A stretch of 64,000 nt of DNA from Nissolia schottii (taxonomy: Eukaryota; Streptophyta; Magnoliopsida; Fabales; Fabaceae), in contig QANU01005526.1 in NCBI GenBank assembly GCA_003254905.1, forward strand, positions 313,887-377,886, read 5' to 3'. Within the stretch, counting starts at the first letter, position 1. Each line of letters starts with the position of its first letter. The position numbers were made by a program, and so were the translations under genes. Below the pieces are notes generated by a model, which worked only from the letters and a program-made list of their open reading frames with translations, was not told the DNA's origin and searched no databases. Shown here piece by piece: positions 24,401 to 37,256 of the stretch.

Positions 24401-26976
24401 ATGAAAGCCATGTGTAGTGGTAGTGAAATTGGAAGAAGTGATAATGGTTATTCCATGACTCAATTTCATGGGTGTCATGAAAATGTGAAGGTTGTCAAAA
24501 ACCCTAATTCCATGTTTAGATCATCAGGCCCTCCTTTGACAGCCATAGACAGGTTCTTATGGGGACAACAACAACAACATCAAAATGTTGCAAAGGTTAC
24601 CCATGCAAGTGTTTTTGATGAAGAGTTTTGTAGGTTATTTGCTTCTTCTAGTGGTGGTGGTGGTTCAAACTATAGGCTCATGTGGCCTAATAACAACAAT
24701 TACAACACTACTCAAGAAGAAGCAAGCCTTGTTGATCATCATCCCTTACTAGCAAATGAAGAGTTTTTCAATTGGACACACCAAATCCCCACATTGAAAG
24801 AAGATGTCCAAATTTTAGGGGGAAATCATGTGAAATTGATGGGTAGAAGGCCTAAGAAACGTTCTCATGTGTCTTTGATCAAAGGACAATGGACTGAAGA
24901 GGAAGACAGGTTGGGTATTTTATTAAAGAAAAGAAATTTTCTTGTTTAATGTTTTTTTTCCCTTTTGCATTTAGTTAGCTTCATTTTTATGTTGATTTAT
25001 ATATATGTGTGTGTGTGTATATATATATATATATTCACTAAAGTTATTTATTTTTTTTTTATAATCAAAGGAAATTGGTGAAGCTAGTGAAGCAATTTGG
25101 TGTAAGAAAATGGTCTCAAATAGCTGAGAAATTGGAAGGAAGAGCTGGCAAACAGTGTAGAGAGAGATGGCATAATCATTTACGGCCTGATATTAAGGTT
25201 AGTTTGTTTATAACAAAGAACAATTTGATGCTAATTTTTGCTCATAATTTTATATATATGCATCAACCTAATGAAGCCCTAAAAATTATTAATAAAAAAA
25301 ACTTAATGAAACCCTAGGCGATTAATTGAAATTCTCATACAAAATTTAGATTAACAGAAATGTTATAACTCATCTGGGTTTAACAAATACTTTTCAGGAT
25401 TAAAACATGAAATCTATATATTTTCTTAATTATGGAGCATCTATGTATAGATCCATATATTTTTTTTTCCAAGGATGTGTTTGTGAAATGTGTAGGTTGA
25501 TCAATTGTACATCCAATCTTTGCTTCCTAGATCTATGCCGGCATATGTAAACTTCTCTCGTCCAAATATTAATATTGACATTTTCCTATAATATTTAATC
25601 ATTCGTTCATATCTTTCCCTATATTTATAAATTCAAATCTTGCATATATACATCCTCTCATCACATTTTTCTTACACTCTTCCTAATCATGTTTAGCTGG
25701 ATAGTCAGGTTATTGATGCAAAAGCGTCGTTAATATACCGCAAGTAACCAAAATATCCCTCCATTCCATTATTTCATCAGATGGTGTTGTACATGTGACC
25801 AAATTAAACTACAAAAAAAAAAAAAAATTGCAATCAGACAAATTTTCTTTGTTTACGTAAATTCCCAGCGTTTCGTTTTTTTATTTTTTATTTTTTATGA
25901 AAAGAATCCCAATTTTAATGTAAAGATTAACATCATAATTCAAAATTGGCAATCGCAATCTTCTTACTGGACAGGTTGGATCCACTACCTGACACCCATA
26001 ATTGGATTGAAAGCATTTTCATTAAAAAAAAATATTAAAAAGAAAAGTTACAAATACTTTTTTCAATTGATTGGATACATTAATTAAAAAAAAATATATC
26101 AAATTTAAATAGCGACAAATATTATGAACCGGAAAAAAAAAGGTACTTTTCAGTTTCTATCTATGTTGATACAGCACATATCTAATTGTTTTCGTTTGGG
26201 TGCAGAAGGATAGTTGGAGCGAAGAGGAAGAGAGGATCTTGGTGGAGACTCACACGAAGGTTGGGAACCGCTGGGCGGAGATCGCAAAGCGCATCCCGGG
26301 AAGAACGGAGAACGCCATAAAGAACCATTGGAACGCGACCAAGAGGAGGCAAAACTCAAAGAGAAAGAACAAGAGGCCAGCGGCCTCGAACGGTGATCCA
26401 CAGCCCTCCGTACTCCAAGACTACATAAGAAGCAAGACCCAAATTGGTAATAACACCGACGTTACCAAGACCCTGAACGCCACTGCTCCTTATAATGATG
26501 ATGTTGGAAATGACAGCAATGCCCTCATTGCTGAATCATACGACGATGAGCTGCTCTTCATGCAACAATTTTTCAAGGAGAACCAGAACCAGAACCAGAA
26601 TCAGAATCAGAATCAGATCTCCTCAATGATCTCCAATTACTCCTTGGATTATTATTGCAGAACTAAGGTTGATAATCGCATGATGGGTGATGAGAATGCC
26701 GCGTTGAGTAATATGCAGTGCTTGGAAGAGAGTGGTTTTTTCATTCCTGAAAAGACCACTCGTCACGATCAGAACCCGATCGATTATCTCGATTCTGACC
26801 TCTATCTCTCTCACTTGATGAACAATAATGGAGCTGCTTCTTCGTCGTCCAGCTCATGGCGGTCGCCACTTTGCTGTGATCAGCATGACCACAACATGGA
26901 TTTTCAGGTGGGAAGAAGCAGGGAGATGGATTTGATAGAGTTGGTTTCTTCTGCTCAATTTAAATTTTCCGAGTAA
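24401..26976 (+). CDS. R2R3-MYB transcription factor, MYB64/MYB119/MYB98 group, 468 aa
   Basis: Exons 24401-24909, 25071-25197 and 26206-26976, with GT-AG introns of 161 and 1008 bp; joins are in frame (EEEDR|KLVK and PDIK|KDSW). A long N-terminal region (1-155) precedes the DNA-binding domain. R2 starts at KGQWTEEED and includes [18 protein letters not shown]3 starts KDSWSEEEE and ends [18 protein letters not shown]. The first helix-turn-helix Trp of R3 is kept. KGQWT plus [18 protein letters not shown] marks the MYB98/MYB115/MYB118/MYB64/MYB119 group, whose Arabidopsis members act in the female gametophyte and seed. The [13 protein letters not shown] wording suggests MYB64/MYB119, an inference. 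An Asn-Gln run (six QN-type units) lies at about 26585-26615. The nuclear role is inferred from the family. Both introns fall inside the MYB repeats. Confidence 0.92.
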
Positions 26977-27349
26977 TTTTACAATGTCGTTTAACACGTA
27001 TCCAATATTTAAGAGACGCTTTCAATAATGTCCCAAGAGGCGAGACGGACGGAACTCTAATTAGTTTTCCCCTGCAGCTTATGGTGTGTTGGAAAAAATC
27101 ACAATTTAAGGTTATTTAAATACTCATGGCATTTGTTTTTCTTGAAAATGATATATTCTGGTGAACTTTGGAATAAGCTACAGTGCTGGCCCTTTTAGTT
27201 TGTTAGTATATGGTAAGCATTGGCTTGTACGTTTGCATGGAATGAATAATGAGCCACGTCACGGTGTTATGCTTATGATGTGTAGGGTGTGTGTGTGTGA
27301 TGGAGTATAAGGTGTTTCTTGTCTTATTGTGAACAAAGTTATAAGGTCA

Positions 27350-27665
27350 TAGTTGTGATTTTGATTAATAATATCATATCTGGTCTCTGCATTTTACAAT
27401 GTTATTTTAGTTAGATATTTTAACTTAAAAAAGTGACAAGTTAGTCTCTAGACTTTATAAACATTGAACTCGTTGTGTTATGTAGTCCTCAATAATCTAA
27501 TTATTTTCTCTTGGGACATGAGATAGAGACTAACAAATTTAATGTTTACAAAGTTTATGAATTAATGTCACTTTTTTAAGTTGGGAGACCGCTTAGACAC
27601 AAATGTAATGTACAAACACCAAGTGAGACACCAATGTAAAGTCTATGGACTAAATAGGATATTAA
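27350..27665. mobile_element. MITE-like inverted-repeat element downstream of MYB
   Basis: The left arm (AACTTAAAAAAGTGACA near 27420, then CTTTATAAACATT) is mirrored by the right arm (AATGTTTACAAAGTTTATG, then TGTCACTTTTTTAAGTT near 27541-27583). Outer ends share AATATC.TAT.T.GTC. Target duplication not resolved. No ORF of interest. Confidence 0.55.
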
Positions 27666-27669
27666 CTTT

Positions 27670-29190
27670 TTTATTTATTTATTTTACCGTTGAATTGCAA
27701 AGTTATTATTTGCAGCGTTTTATTACTATATTTACTCCTGTTATGCGTTATGCCTTTCTGAATGTACGTTTTCTCAACGCCTTCTCTAAACATTTTGTTG
27801 ATGAATATATAACTACTTATCTTGGTCACCATGAGGCCTAGCATACATCTAGTGAGAGGATCTCTGACAATATATATTAAAAAAAGTTTTATGGCCAGAA
27901 ATATATTGACTTTAATAAACCTAGACTCTCAATGGATTAATTACTATTTCTAATCATAAATATCTTTAGTGAAAAAAAAAACTTTAGTTCAAGCTCTGAG
28001 CCACATGGTTGATTCACATTAAGGAAGGGAGAACTATGTTATCTAGGAGGCTCTATGTACCTACCTAGCTGGAGCATCAGATGGTCTCGGCTTAAAAAAA
28101 CAAAATAGTATTGGCAATAATTAATAAAGTGATTTGGAAAAGGAATGTACGTTTTAAAAATAAAGAAAATTATTGTTTGATACGGAAAAGAATGTAAGTA
28201 GGTTTGTTTGTGCTTCTAAGACATGAAAAGTTATTTTTAAAATAATTTTTTTTTATATTGTGTTATTTGTTTGTACTTTTTAAAAGAAGTAAAATTAAAA
28301 AATAATAGACTTTTATGTTTTCTTAGAAGCGGGTTACTACCTACTTTAGATAAAATCATAAGCAGTAAAATAAGAGAAAATAGTACTAAATTTTTTTTTA
28401 CCTGAAACACAAACGTGCTCTATACCTAGCAGGAGGTGTAGTTTACAATTAATTTAATTAATCTAATAAATAAATCCTAAAAAAATCAATAAAATAATTA
28501 CCATATGGAATACAAGACAAAAACTTTATAATTATATACATACACGGATGATTGTCTTTTACATAATAAAATATGTGCTTAAATTATATGTGCTGATAAG
28601 AATAATGTCTATTTTTTAAGCATAGTCATACCATGTGCTGATTCAATAAATTTGGGATGTCCCATTTTTTTTTTTTATGCATCGATGTGTTAGACTCCGC
28701 ATATATTTGTTACTCATTCTGATTAATGAATACATTATCTTTACGTTAAAAGAAAAAATAAATACACTATATTATTTTTGACCAAAAAAGATAAAATTGT
28801 TCGTTTATATAGGACTAAATTTGACTAAATGTAAATTATTTGTATATACCAGTTAAATTCACAAGATATTTAAAATAAACATAACACGATAGAAGCGCTA
28901 TATATGGGGCATGTAGCAATATATATATATAACGCATAAATATGTTTTTTATTTTATTTTAAATATGACACCTTTTTTATTCTTGAAAAATATTAATTTG
29001 ATGGCGACGTAAATGCAATTTTTTTACACGAACCATTGGCTGCGTGTTAAACTATTTTAGTTCGGTTTCTTAAAGTATTTATTATCATTCAAATTATATT
29101 ATTCAGCTGCAATGCAACAGTTACAAAGTTAATATATTCTAAATCTAAATGCTCCTGTCAGGGTTCAAGTTTGTACCCATACAAAAGTTT
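27670..29190. other. AT-rich intergenic spacer
   Basis: No gene, RNA or clear transposon end recognised. Short A/T homopolymers are frequent. Confidence 0.4.
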
Positions 29191-29201
29191 TCTGTAAAAT
29201 A

Positions 29202-29954
29202 TGTGGAACTAGGTTTCCCTAGTTGTTCCAATTGTTTGATACAATATGTTTTGATGTAACAAATACAATATGCTCTAATTGTCTATACTTAGTGTCTATG
29301 CTTATGTTTGTAGAACTAAGTTTTCCTAGTTGTTATATTTAATTTAATATATTTTGATGATGATAAATAGAACATAACAAACACATAATGATAATTAGAA
29401 TGCAAACGGATGCTATATGCTAAATAGAATACATTTGATCTTGTATGATTGAACTTGATGGTATCATATAACTTGCACATCATACAATGATATATGAAAA
29501 ATATCATTTTGAGAACGCATCCAATAATGAATTATATGTGCATTGAAAGATTAACTTTGGATATATGTATATGCATAAATATCAAGTGTTAAAGTGTTAG
29601 AATGCATGTATGTTAGACAAAGATTATTATTTGATTAATATAATAATTTGATCATTGCCTAATTGTATATGCATGATGCATTGATTGATCTACAGATAGA
29701 TATTAAAATATTGGAACACATTGGACTAACTATACTTTCTAGTGAATGATCTTATCTATAGAAAAGTCCAAGGCATCTGGAACAAGAAGGAAAATATTCA
29801 TATGATGTCCAAAGTTAAAAGGCAGAGCATAAAATGTTTATTCCATGAAGAACATGGTTATGCCGAAGATAGGATTCGTGAAGAATACCAAGTCCAAGCA
29901 AGCGGTCAAAAGGATATAGTTTCTTAGGACTTAAGGTATTCTTGTCAAAGAAAA

Positions 29955-29994
<40 letters not shown>

Positions 29995-31030
29995 AAACTC
30001 TTACAATGATGCTCTTAAATGATCTTTTAATTCTAGGAACTAAAAATGGTTAAGATTGACAATAGGAATCAAAAGAATAGGAAGCATGATGAATTTGGCT
30101 CAAGCAAACTTGAGTCATTCAAATGATCAGGGTGTATCATTCGAATGACCTGACAAAAAAGCCATAACGGCTATATTTGCTTGAGTCATTTGAATGACTC
30201 TGTCACAGAAGACAGAAACGACTAGTTTTCAACAGAAAAATATTGGAGAATTAATGGGTAACAGCTAGTACACTTACAAACTCTATAAATACCCATTAAA
30301 CTCACATTTCTAAAAAAAAACTCTTGATTCCTATCATCATTATACTTCATCCTATCAATGGATTAACATTTTTATCATCATAAGAGCAAAAGAGAGGTAT
30401 TATCAATATTCCTATAGAGCTTTAATTTGTATTATACACTCTTTAAGAGAGTTTCTAATTCATAAATTTCATACTCTTGTAAAGAGCGTGAGACATCCCT
30501 CTAGATTGATTAGGGTGGTATCCTTAAGATGGTTATTGAGGCTCAAGCACAAAGGTGGGAGATTCTAAGCGTGAGGAGTGCTCTTGAATGTAAAGGTTTG
30601 TCAAACACCTACGTTAGAAGCTTGATTATAGTGGAAAAATCTTGAGCAAAGCGTTGGGGACTGGACGTAGATCACAAGGGTGATTGAATTAAGATAAATC
30701 TATGTTTGCAATCTCTCCAACTCTATCTCTTTATTTATTGCAAACTTATATTATTGTCTTGCATATTTGAGAATTGCGATATTATACATTTTTTTTTATA
30801 ATTGTTTATAAGTTATTCTATTGATCTTATTTTTCAATCAACATACATAATAGAGCAAGCTTATTCTTAATTCATACATTCCGTTGCATAATAACTTTGA
30901 TTGCATGAAAATGCAATATTTGTCGAAATTGAAATAATTTTTAAATACCCCATTCACACCACCCCGCTTTTGGATATTGGTTGCCAAGACTAACAAAATG
31001 TTTAAATACCCCATTCACACCACCCCGCTC
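29202..31030 (+). mobile_element. Sirevirus-like LTR with GAGTCATTTGAATGACTC palindromes
   Basis: The left part carries two related start-like sequences 107 bp apart: TGTGGAACTAGGTTTCCCTA at 29202 and TGTAGAACTAAGTTTTCCTA at 29309. Palindromes built on GTCATTNGAATGAC occur at about 30112-30127, 30136-30150 and 30183-30200. A TATAAATACCC box follows at about 30283. The downstream text (GGGGACTGGACGTAG at about 30657) is characteristic of Sirevirus LTR R/U5. Near the right end a 28-base phrase ending CACACCACCCCGCT is duplicated (about 30943-30970 and 31001-31029). No Sirevirus gag-pol follows; the Copia element at 31138 begins soon after. Confidence 0.55.
29957..29992. repeat. (AT)n microsatellite
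   Basis: A run of about seventeen AT units within the Sirevirus-like LTR. Confidence 0.9.
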
Positions 31031-31137
31031 AAACAAAATATTTGCTTGAGAAAGACGACATAAACTTTACAAATAAATTCATTAGAGATACATACAATTT
31101 TTTTAGGTTATATATATTATGTTTATAGTAATGTTAT

Positions 31138-31313
31138 TGTTAATAATATAATTGTAAATTATAGATTTAATTGATTTGATTTGATTTAATTGATTTTTGG
31201 CCGTTGTATTTTGGCCGTTAGGTTTTATCCTATAAATAGGCTTAGCCTCCAATGTACAGAACACACACTGAATATACAGACATTCATATATCACTCTCTC
31301 CCTATTTTCTACA
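31138..31313 (+). repeat. 5' LTR of the Copia element
   Basis: 176 bp, TG..CA ends, containing CCTATAAATAGGC as the promoter TATA box (about 31230). Compared with the 3' LTR it has T for C in TTGATTTTTGG and T for C in TTTTATCCTAT. Confidence 0.93.
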
Positions 31314-31827
31314 TGGTATCAGTTAGCCATTCAATCATTTCTCTCTAAGTTCCGCTGTTACCTCCGTTGAAGCCTCGGTCGTCGAATCAAAAATTTCTCT
31401 CTCCGCCTCCGAAGAGAAACCTGTGCGTACCGTGACGACCACGGCCTTGTCCATCGCCACTACGAAGCCCTCCGTCCTCCAGCTCCGAACCCCGACGAAG
31501 CTGCGCGTCCTGAAGCATCTCCGCTGCTTTCATCTCCAGCGCCTCCGGTTCCGACTACAACATCCGACGTGCTCTCCGCCGCCGACCCCCGCAGTTGGTA
31601 CTCCGTCCTCCAGCTCCGAACCCCGACGAAGCCGCTGCCCTCGACCTCGCGCGAAGCACCTTGCGCCACCTCCGCCTTAGATCCTCGTCGTTGCCGTGCG
31701 TATCAACGTGTTCCCTCTCTCCGCAACAATCACCACCGCCACTCCCCCATGAACCACCAGGTCTCCAACATCAGCTCCCACGTCTGCTGCTGCCTGAGAA
31801 GGTGACTTGGGGAAGGTTATGTTTTTT

Positions 31828-32112
31828 TTTGTTTTGTTTGCATTTCCTTCTTTAAGCCCAATTACAGCCCCTGTCCCAAAGCAAGAGAAAACAAACAAAA
31901 CCAAACCCAAACAGCAGCCAACCCAAGCCCAGCCCAAATCGCAACGAAAAAAAAAAATGCAACCAATTTGTTTTGTTTGCTTTTCCTTTTTTTGAGCCCA
32001 AATTACAACCCCTATCCCAAACTAAGAGAAAACAAACAAAACAAACCCAAACAACAGCCAATCCAAGCCCAACCCGAGCCCAAACCGCAACAAAAAAAAA
32101 ACAAAAAAAAAA
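31828..32112. repeat. Tandem duplication in the Copia leader (two units of about 140 bp)
   Basis: Both units read TTTTGTTTTGTTTGC, then a GCCCAAATTACA block, CCCAAAC, AGAGAAAACAAACAAAAC, and end in an A tract. Unit 1 is about 31828-31957 and unit 2 about 31968-32112. They differ by scattered substitutions. The leader (31314-32396) is about 1.08 kb, long relative to the 176-bp LTRs. It also holds a 30-base phrase beginning CGTCCTCCAGCTCCG at both about 31472 and 31606. Confidence 0.8.
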
Positions 32113-32396
32113 TCCCAAACTGCAACTAACCCCAAGCCCAACCCGCAACCCACACAGCCCAAGTTCAAACCGAGCCCACACTCCCTCTGCTGATTGTACT
32201 GCTGAGTTGGCGGTCCCGTGCTGATGTGTGCAGACACGTGATCCTGGATGTTGACGTGGCATGCTGACATGGCATGATGACATGGCAATCAAGTTAACCC
32301 TTCTTATGGTTTTTTGGTGAGATAATTCCATTTTTGAAGTCCTTTTTTACCAATTCAACCTTGAAAGTACTGTTTTCTTTACCATTGTGCTTAATC

Positions 32397-35300
32397 ATGG
32401 ATAAAATAGATGTTTCTCATCCTATTCCTGTCATCCTAAATGGTTCAAACTACACCCATTGGGTTGAGGCCATGCGTGGTTTTTTGAAGGGCCGTAAACT
32501 CTGGCGATATGTCACAGGTGATATTAAGTGTCCAGTTAAACCAGCAGACGATCCTAACAACACCTTTACTTCCACCTTAGAGGAATGGGATAGTAAGAAT
32601 CACCAGATAATCACTTGGTTTCGCAATACCTCAACACCTAGCATTCATCTTCAGTTTGGTCGATATGACACAGCCAAGGAGGTTTGGGATCATTTACAAA
32701 ATCGTTACACTATTTCTGATTTATCCCATCAGTATCAACTTCTGAAGGAACTCCACAATCTCAAACAAGCTCCTGGACAAGCTGTCTACGAATTTCTAGC
32801 TCAAATGGAAGCCATTTGGGATCAGTTGGCATCCTGCGAACCTGCCATCAAGGACAAAAGTGATGCTAAGCAATATGACGAATATCGGAATCGTACTAGG
32901 CTCATCCAATTCCTGATGGCCCTCACTAATGACTATGAACCGGTTCGAGCATCTCTACTTCATCAAGATCCCTTGCCCACTCTTGAGGATGCTCTCCCCC
33001 GTCTGAAGTCTGAAGAAACTCGTTTAGGGCTCCTTAAACCAACCACAGATATGGTTTTTGCAACTACTGATAGCATAAGTAAATCTTGTCGATATTGTCA
33101 TCGACCGGGACATCTCCTTCCCGACTGCCCCACCATTGAATGTCGTGCATGTAAGAAGAAAGGTCATATAGCATCCAACTGTACCACTCTAGTTTGCCGC
33201 TACTGTAAAAAGCCAGGACATGTTATTGGGAATTGTCCCACTCGCCCACCAAGGCCTGCTCATGTTAAGTCTCAACAAAGCTTCCAATCTTCTAAAGCCG
33301 TTTTTGCCACTACTGCTAATGACACTGTGCCCTCTCCCTCTGGCACCTCTACCGCTGCAGTCTCTTCAGGTGATATTGAGTCCCTACTAAAACAACTTCT
33401 TTCGCTTTCCGGTAATACTCCCGCTGCCTTGTCTACCACATTAGGTAATACAAAATGGTATTTTGATTCTGCATGCTGTAACCACATGACATCTGCATCT
33501 CATAATTTCTCCTCCATGACTACCACTAGCATTGCACCAGCTATACACACTGCAGATGGGTCTCTTATGAATGTAAGTCATAAGGGCTCTATCTCCGCAC
33601 CCACTCTCACATTACCTGACACATATCTCATTTCTAAGTTAAACTTTCATCTTATCTCTGTTGGTCAATTATGTGATCTGGGATATGAAATTACCTTTTC
33701 TTCTTCTGGTTGTCATGTACAGGACCCACGGACGAGATAAGTTATCGGGACTGGATGTAAGATTGGAAGGCTATTTGAGCTCACTAGTCTTCATGTTCCT
33801 TCCAATATCTGTGCTGCTTCCACCCACTCTTCCCTCCAACTCTGGCATCATCGTCTTGCTCACAGCTCTCTAGGGAAAATGCGCCATCTCCTTTCTACAG
33901 GAATTTTAGGACACGTTAGTAATAAATCTTTTAATTGCATTTCTTGTCAAACTGCTAAACAACCAGCTTTATCCTTTAATAAAAGTACATCTATTTCAAA
34001 CTCTCCTTTTGATTTGGTGCACTCTGATATTTGGGGCCCAGCTCCCACTCCTACAATGGGCGGAGCTCGATATTTTGTTATTTTTATTGACGATCATTCC
34101 CGTTATACTTGGATATATTTCATGAAAAATCGCCACGAACTGCCTGAAATTTATATTAAATTTGCCAAGATGATTAAAACTCAGTTTTTGAAAGCAATTA
34201 AAGTTTTTCAGCGTGATAATGCCATGGAATATCGTGACTCAAAGCTTTTGACCTTTCTTAGTGAACAGGGAACTCTTTCTGAATTTTCTTGTCCTGGTAC
34301 ATCTCAACAAAATGGACGTGCGGAACGGAAGCATCGTCACATTCTTGATTCTATTCGTGCTATGCTTATCTCTTCCTCTTGTCCTAAGCGAGCTTGGGGT
34401 GACGCTGCTCTTACTGCCGTCTATGTCATCAATCGCCTACCATCCTCAACTCTTGCTAATGTCTCTCCCTTTGAGCGTCTCCACCACACTTCTCCTGATT
34501 ACGACTTCTTAAAAGTGTTTGGCTGTGCATGTTTTGTACTTCTTCAACCACATGAATATACTAAACTAGAACCACGTGCTCGACTTTGTTGCTTTCTTGG
34601 CTATGGGACAGAACACAAAGGTTATCGTTGTTGGGATCCCATCTCTCAACGCATCCGTATATCCCGGCACGTTATCTTTTGGGAACACCACATGTTCTCA
34701 TCTCTATCTTCCTTCAAATCTGTTCCCACCACCACAAGCCCTTTCTTTACTAACTCCTCTGTTGACCTTTTTCCTAGCGATTCTGATGCTGGTTCTTCTC
34801 CTGAGCTCATTATGCCTTCTGATGTTTCAACCTCTCCCGCTAATCCTATCCCAAACGTGGATCCTGTACCACATTCTCATGAGTCTCCGGATCGTCCTAC
34901 CAGGGTAAGAAATCCACCTTCATATCTCCGTGATTATCATTGTTTTTCTACCATGCTTCACTTACATGAGCCGCAGTCATACAAAGAAGCATCCGCAAAT
35001 CCTCTTTGGCAACATGCTATGCAAGAAGAGCTACAAGCATTAGAAGATACTCACACTTGGGACCTGGTTGATCAGCCTTCTGATAAGATGCTTGTGGGAT
35101 GTAAATGGGTGTACAAGATCAAGACACACTCTGATGGCTCTGTTGAACGATACAAAGCTCGCTTGGTTGCTAAGGGATTTACTCAAGAATATGGCATTGA
35201 CTATGAGGAGACATTTGCACCTGTTGCCCGCATCACCTCTGTGCGTGCTCTCCTAGCAATTGCAGCCACTCAGAAATGGACTCTTAGCCAAATGGATGTG

Positions 35301-36497
35301 AAAAATGCTTTCCTTAATGGTGACTTAGAGGAAGAAGTTTATATGAAACCTCCCCAAGGCTACACTTGTCCACCAAACAAGGTTTGTCTTCTTCGTAAGG
35401 CCTTATATGGTCTTAAGCAAGCTCCCCGTGCTTGGTTTGCCAAATTCAGTTCTACTATTAGTCAACTTGGGTTCACTTCCAGTCCACAAGACTCTGCTCT
35501 CTTCATCGGAAGAACAAATCAAGGCTCTGTGTTACTTTTACTTTATGTTGATGACATGATTATTACTGGAGATGACATCTTAGGCATCGCTGATCTTAAA
35601 GCATCCCTGAGCCACCATTTTGAAATGAAGGATCTTGGCCCTCTCAGTTACTTTCTAGGTCTTGAAGTTCTTTCTTCCGCTGATGGTATCTGTCTATCCC
35701 AGGCCAAATATGCATCTGATCTTATTGCTCGAGCTGGTCTCACGGATAGTCGCACAGAATCCACTCCTCTGGAACCTAATGTTCGCTTTACACCTATGGA
35801 TGGAACCGCACTTGATAATCCCACACTATACAGACAGCTTGTTGGCAGCTTGATCTACCTAACAGTTACTCGCCCTGACATTTCATATGCAGTACACTTG
35901 GTTATTCAATTTATGACCGCCCCACGATCTACTCATTATGCTGCAGTTCTTCGCATTCTCCGCTATGTCAAAGGAACATTGTTTCATGGGCTCCATTTTT
36001 CCACCCACTCTTCATTAACCCTTCGCGCCTACTCTGATGCTGATTGGGGTGGTGATCCTACTGATCGTCGTTCTACTACAGGCTATTGCATCTTCCTCGG
36101 TGACTCCCTTATCTCATGGCGAAGCAAGAAACAAACATTGACTGCCCGCTCTAGTACTGAGGCTAAATATCGAGCTCTTGCTGACACTACTTCTGAGCTC
36201 CTTTGGTTACGTTGGCTCCTTGATGATCTGGGCATCTCTCAATCCTCTGCCACTGACTTATATTGTGACAATTGAAGTGCTATTCAAATTGCTCATAATG
36301 ATGTCTTCCATGAGCGTACCAAACGCATTGAGATTGATTGTCACTTCATTCGTCAACACATTTTGCGTGGTGCTCTTCGCCTCATTTCAATTGGGACTCT
36401 TGACCAACCCGCTGACATATTCACGAAAGCACATCATCCTGGTCGCTTCAACACTTTGGTATCCAAACTCAAGTTGGTTTCATCAAAGACTACTTGA
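32397..36497 (+). pseudogene. Copia gag-pol polyprotein, 1366 codons with two nonsense mutations
   Basis: Starts at ATG 32397 (MDKIDVSHPIPV). The UBN2/gag domain (NGSNYTHWVEAMRGFLKG) is followed by three successive CX2CX4HX4C zinc knuckles (about residues 231-281). The protease motif reads WYFDSACCNHMT (residue 357 is the Asp; the usual Gly after DS is Ala). Integrase has HHRLAH..CISC, then the D-D-E residues in HSDIWGP, FQRDNAMEY and QQNGRAERKH. RT has KARLVAKGFTQ and YVDDMIITG. RNase H has YSDADWGG and SSTEAKYRAL. The frame is interrupted by TAA at 33738-33740, just before the integrase, and TGA at 36273-36275, late in RNase H; both are in frame, so only point mutations separate the three blocks. 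Final stop at 36495. Confidence 0.93.
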
Positions 36498-36510
36498 GTT
36501 TGAGGGGGGA

Positions 36511-36686
36511 TGTTAATAATATAATTGTAAATTATAGATTTAATTGATTTGATTTGATTTAATTGATTCTTGGCCGTTGTATTTTGGCCGTTAGGTTTTA
36601 CCCTATAAATAGGCTTAGCCTCCAATGTACAGAACACACACTGAATATACAGACATTCATATATCACTCTCTCCCTATTTTCTACA
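36511..36686 (+). repeat. 3' LTR of the Copia element
   Basis: 176 bp, preceded by the polypurine tract at 36501-36510 and followed by the GTTAT target duplication. Confidence 0.93.
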
Positions 36687-36879
36687 GTTATAAAGACACT
36701 AAAAATGTGTATACCTATTATACACTAATATTTCATATGCGCATTGGATTTTTTTTAGCAGTCCATATTTTAGTAAGAAGATATTTTTAAGAGATATAGG
36801 GGCTACCAGCAATCCCACCAAGTAGATAACAACCTGATTAACCTTGGTTTATGACTTAAGCATAAGCTAAGCTAATTAG

Positions 36880-37256
36880 GATGTTTCACATCTCGAATCG
36901 TTGCTCTAGCATGCGCAATTGGGGGTCAGTTGCTGCCATGATCCGCTCCTTTGTTTTGCATATCGCCGTTTGCAACCTCGTTGCTTCCGCCATGGGAGGA
37001 TCGAACAACTTTGATTACCAATGTTAAGAAGAAGAAGAGAAGAGAGAAAAGAGAGAACAGAGCAGAGCAGAGAAGAACATAGAGTGAAGGTAAGATTTGT
37101 ATGATTCATTCCATGCCTTGTTCATCATTTACATTCAGTTATATACTGAATTTCCCTCCCCTCAGTTAGCTTAACTGCTTATGGGTAGTTGTAACTAACT
37201 CCCAACTAATTCTAACTGACTACAAACTAACCACATGTATCATTTTTCTTCAAGAG
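36880..37256 (-). mobile_element. Truncated LTR retrotransposon: LTR, primer site and gag start
   Basis: On the minus strand, TGTGGTTAGTTTGTAGTCAG (from about 37256) begins an LTR-like sequence with a TATATAAC promoter (about 37145) and a C/T tract, ending near 37027. A weak primer-binding-like TTGGTAATCAAAG follows. A gag-like start (MAEATRLQTAICKTKERI) reads from about 36994 and runs into unrelated sequence by about 36880. The coding part is truncated. Family unassigned. Confidence 0.6.

Larger units (their letters stand above)
31133..36691 (+). mobile_element. Complete Ty1/Copia retrotransposon with 176-bp LTRs and 5-bp TSD
   Basis: The target duplication GTTAT is at 31133-31137 and 36687-36691. 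The 5' LTR is 31138-31313 and the 3' LTR 36511-36686; both run TGTTAATAAT..TTTCTACA. They are the same length and differ at only two positions by eye. The primer-binding site TGGTATCAG starts right after the 5' LTR (31314), matching initiator tRNA-Met. A polypurine tract (TGAGGGGGGA) abuts the 3' LTR. Between them is one gag-pol frame in the Copia order (protease, integrase, RT, RNase H). The very short LTRs and intact structure indicate recent insertion; two nonsense codons make this copy non-autonomous. Confidence 0.95.
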
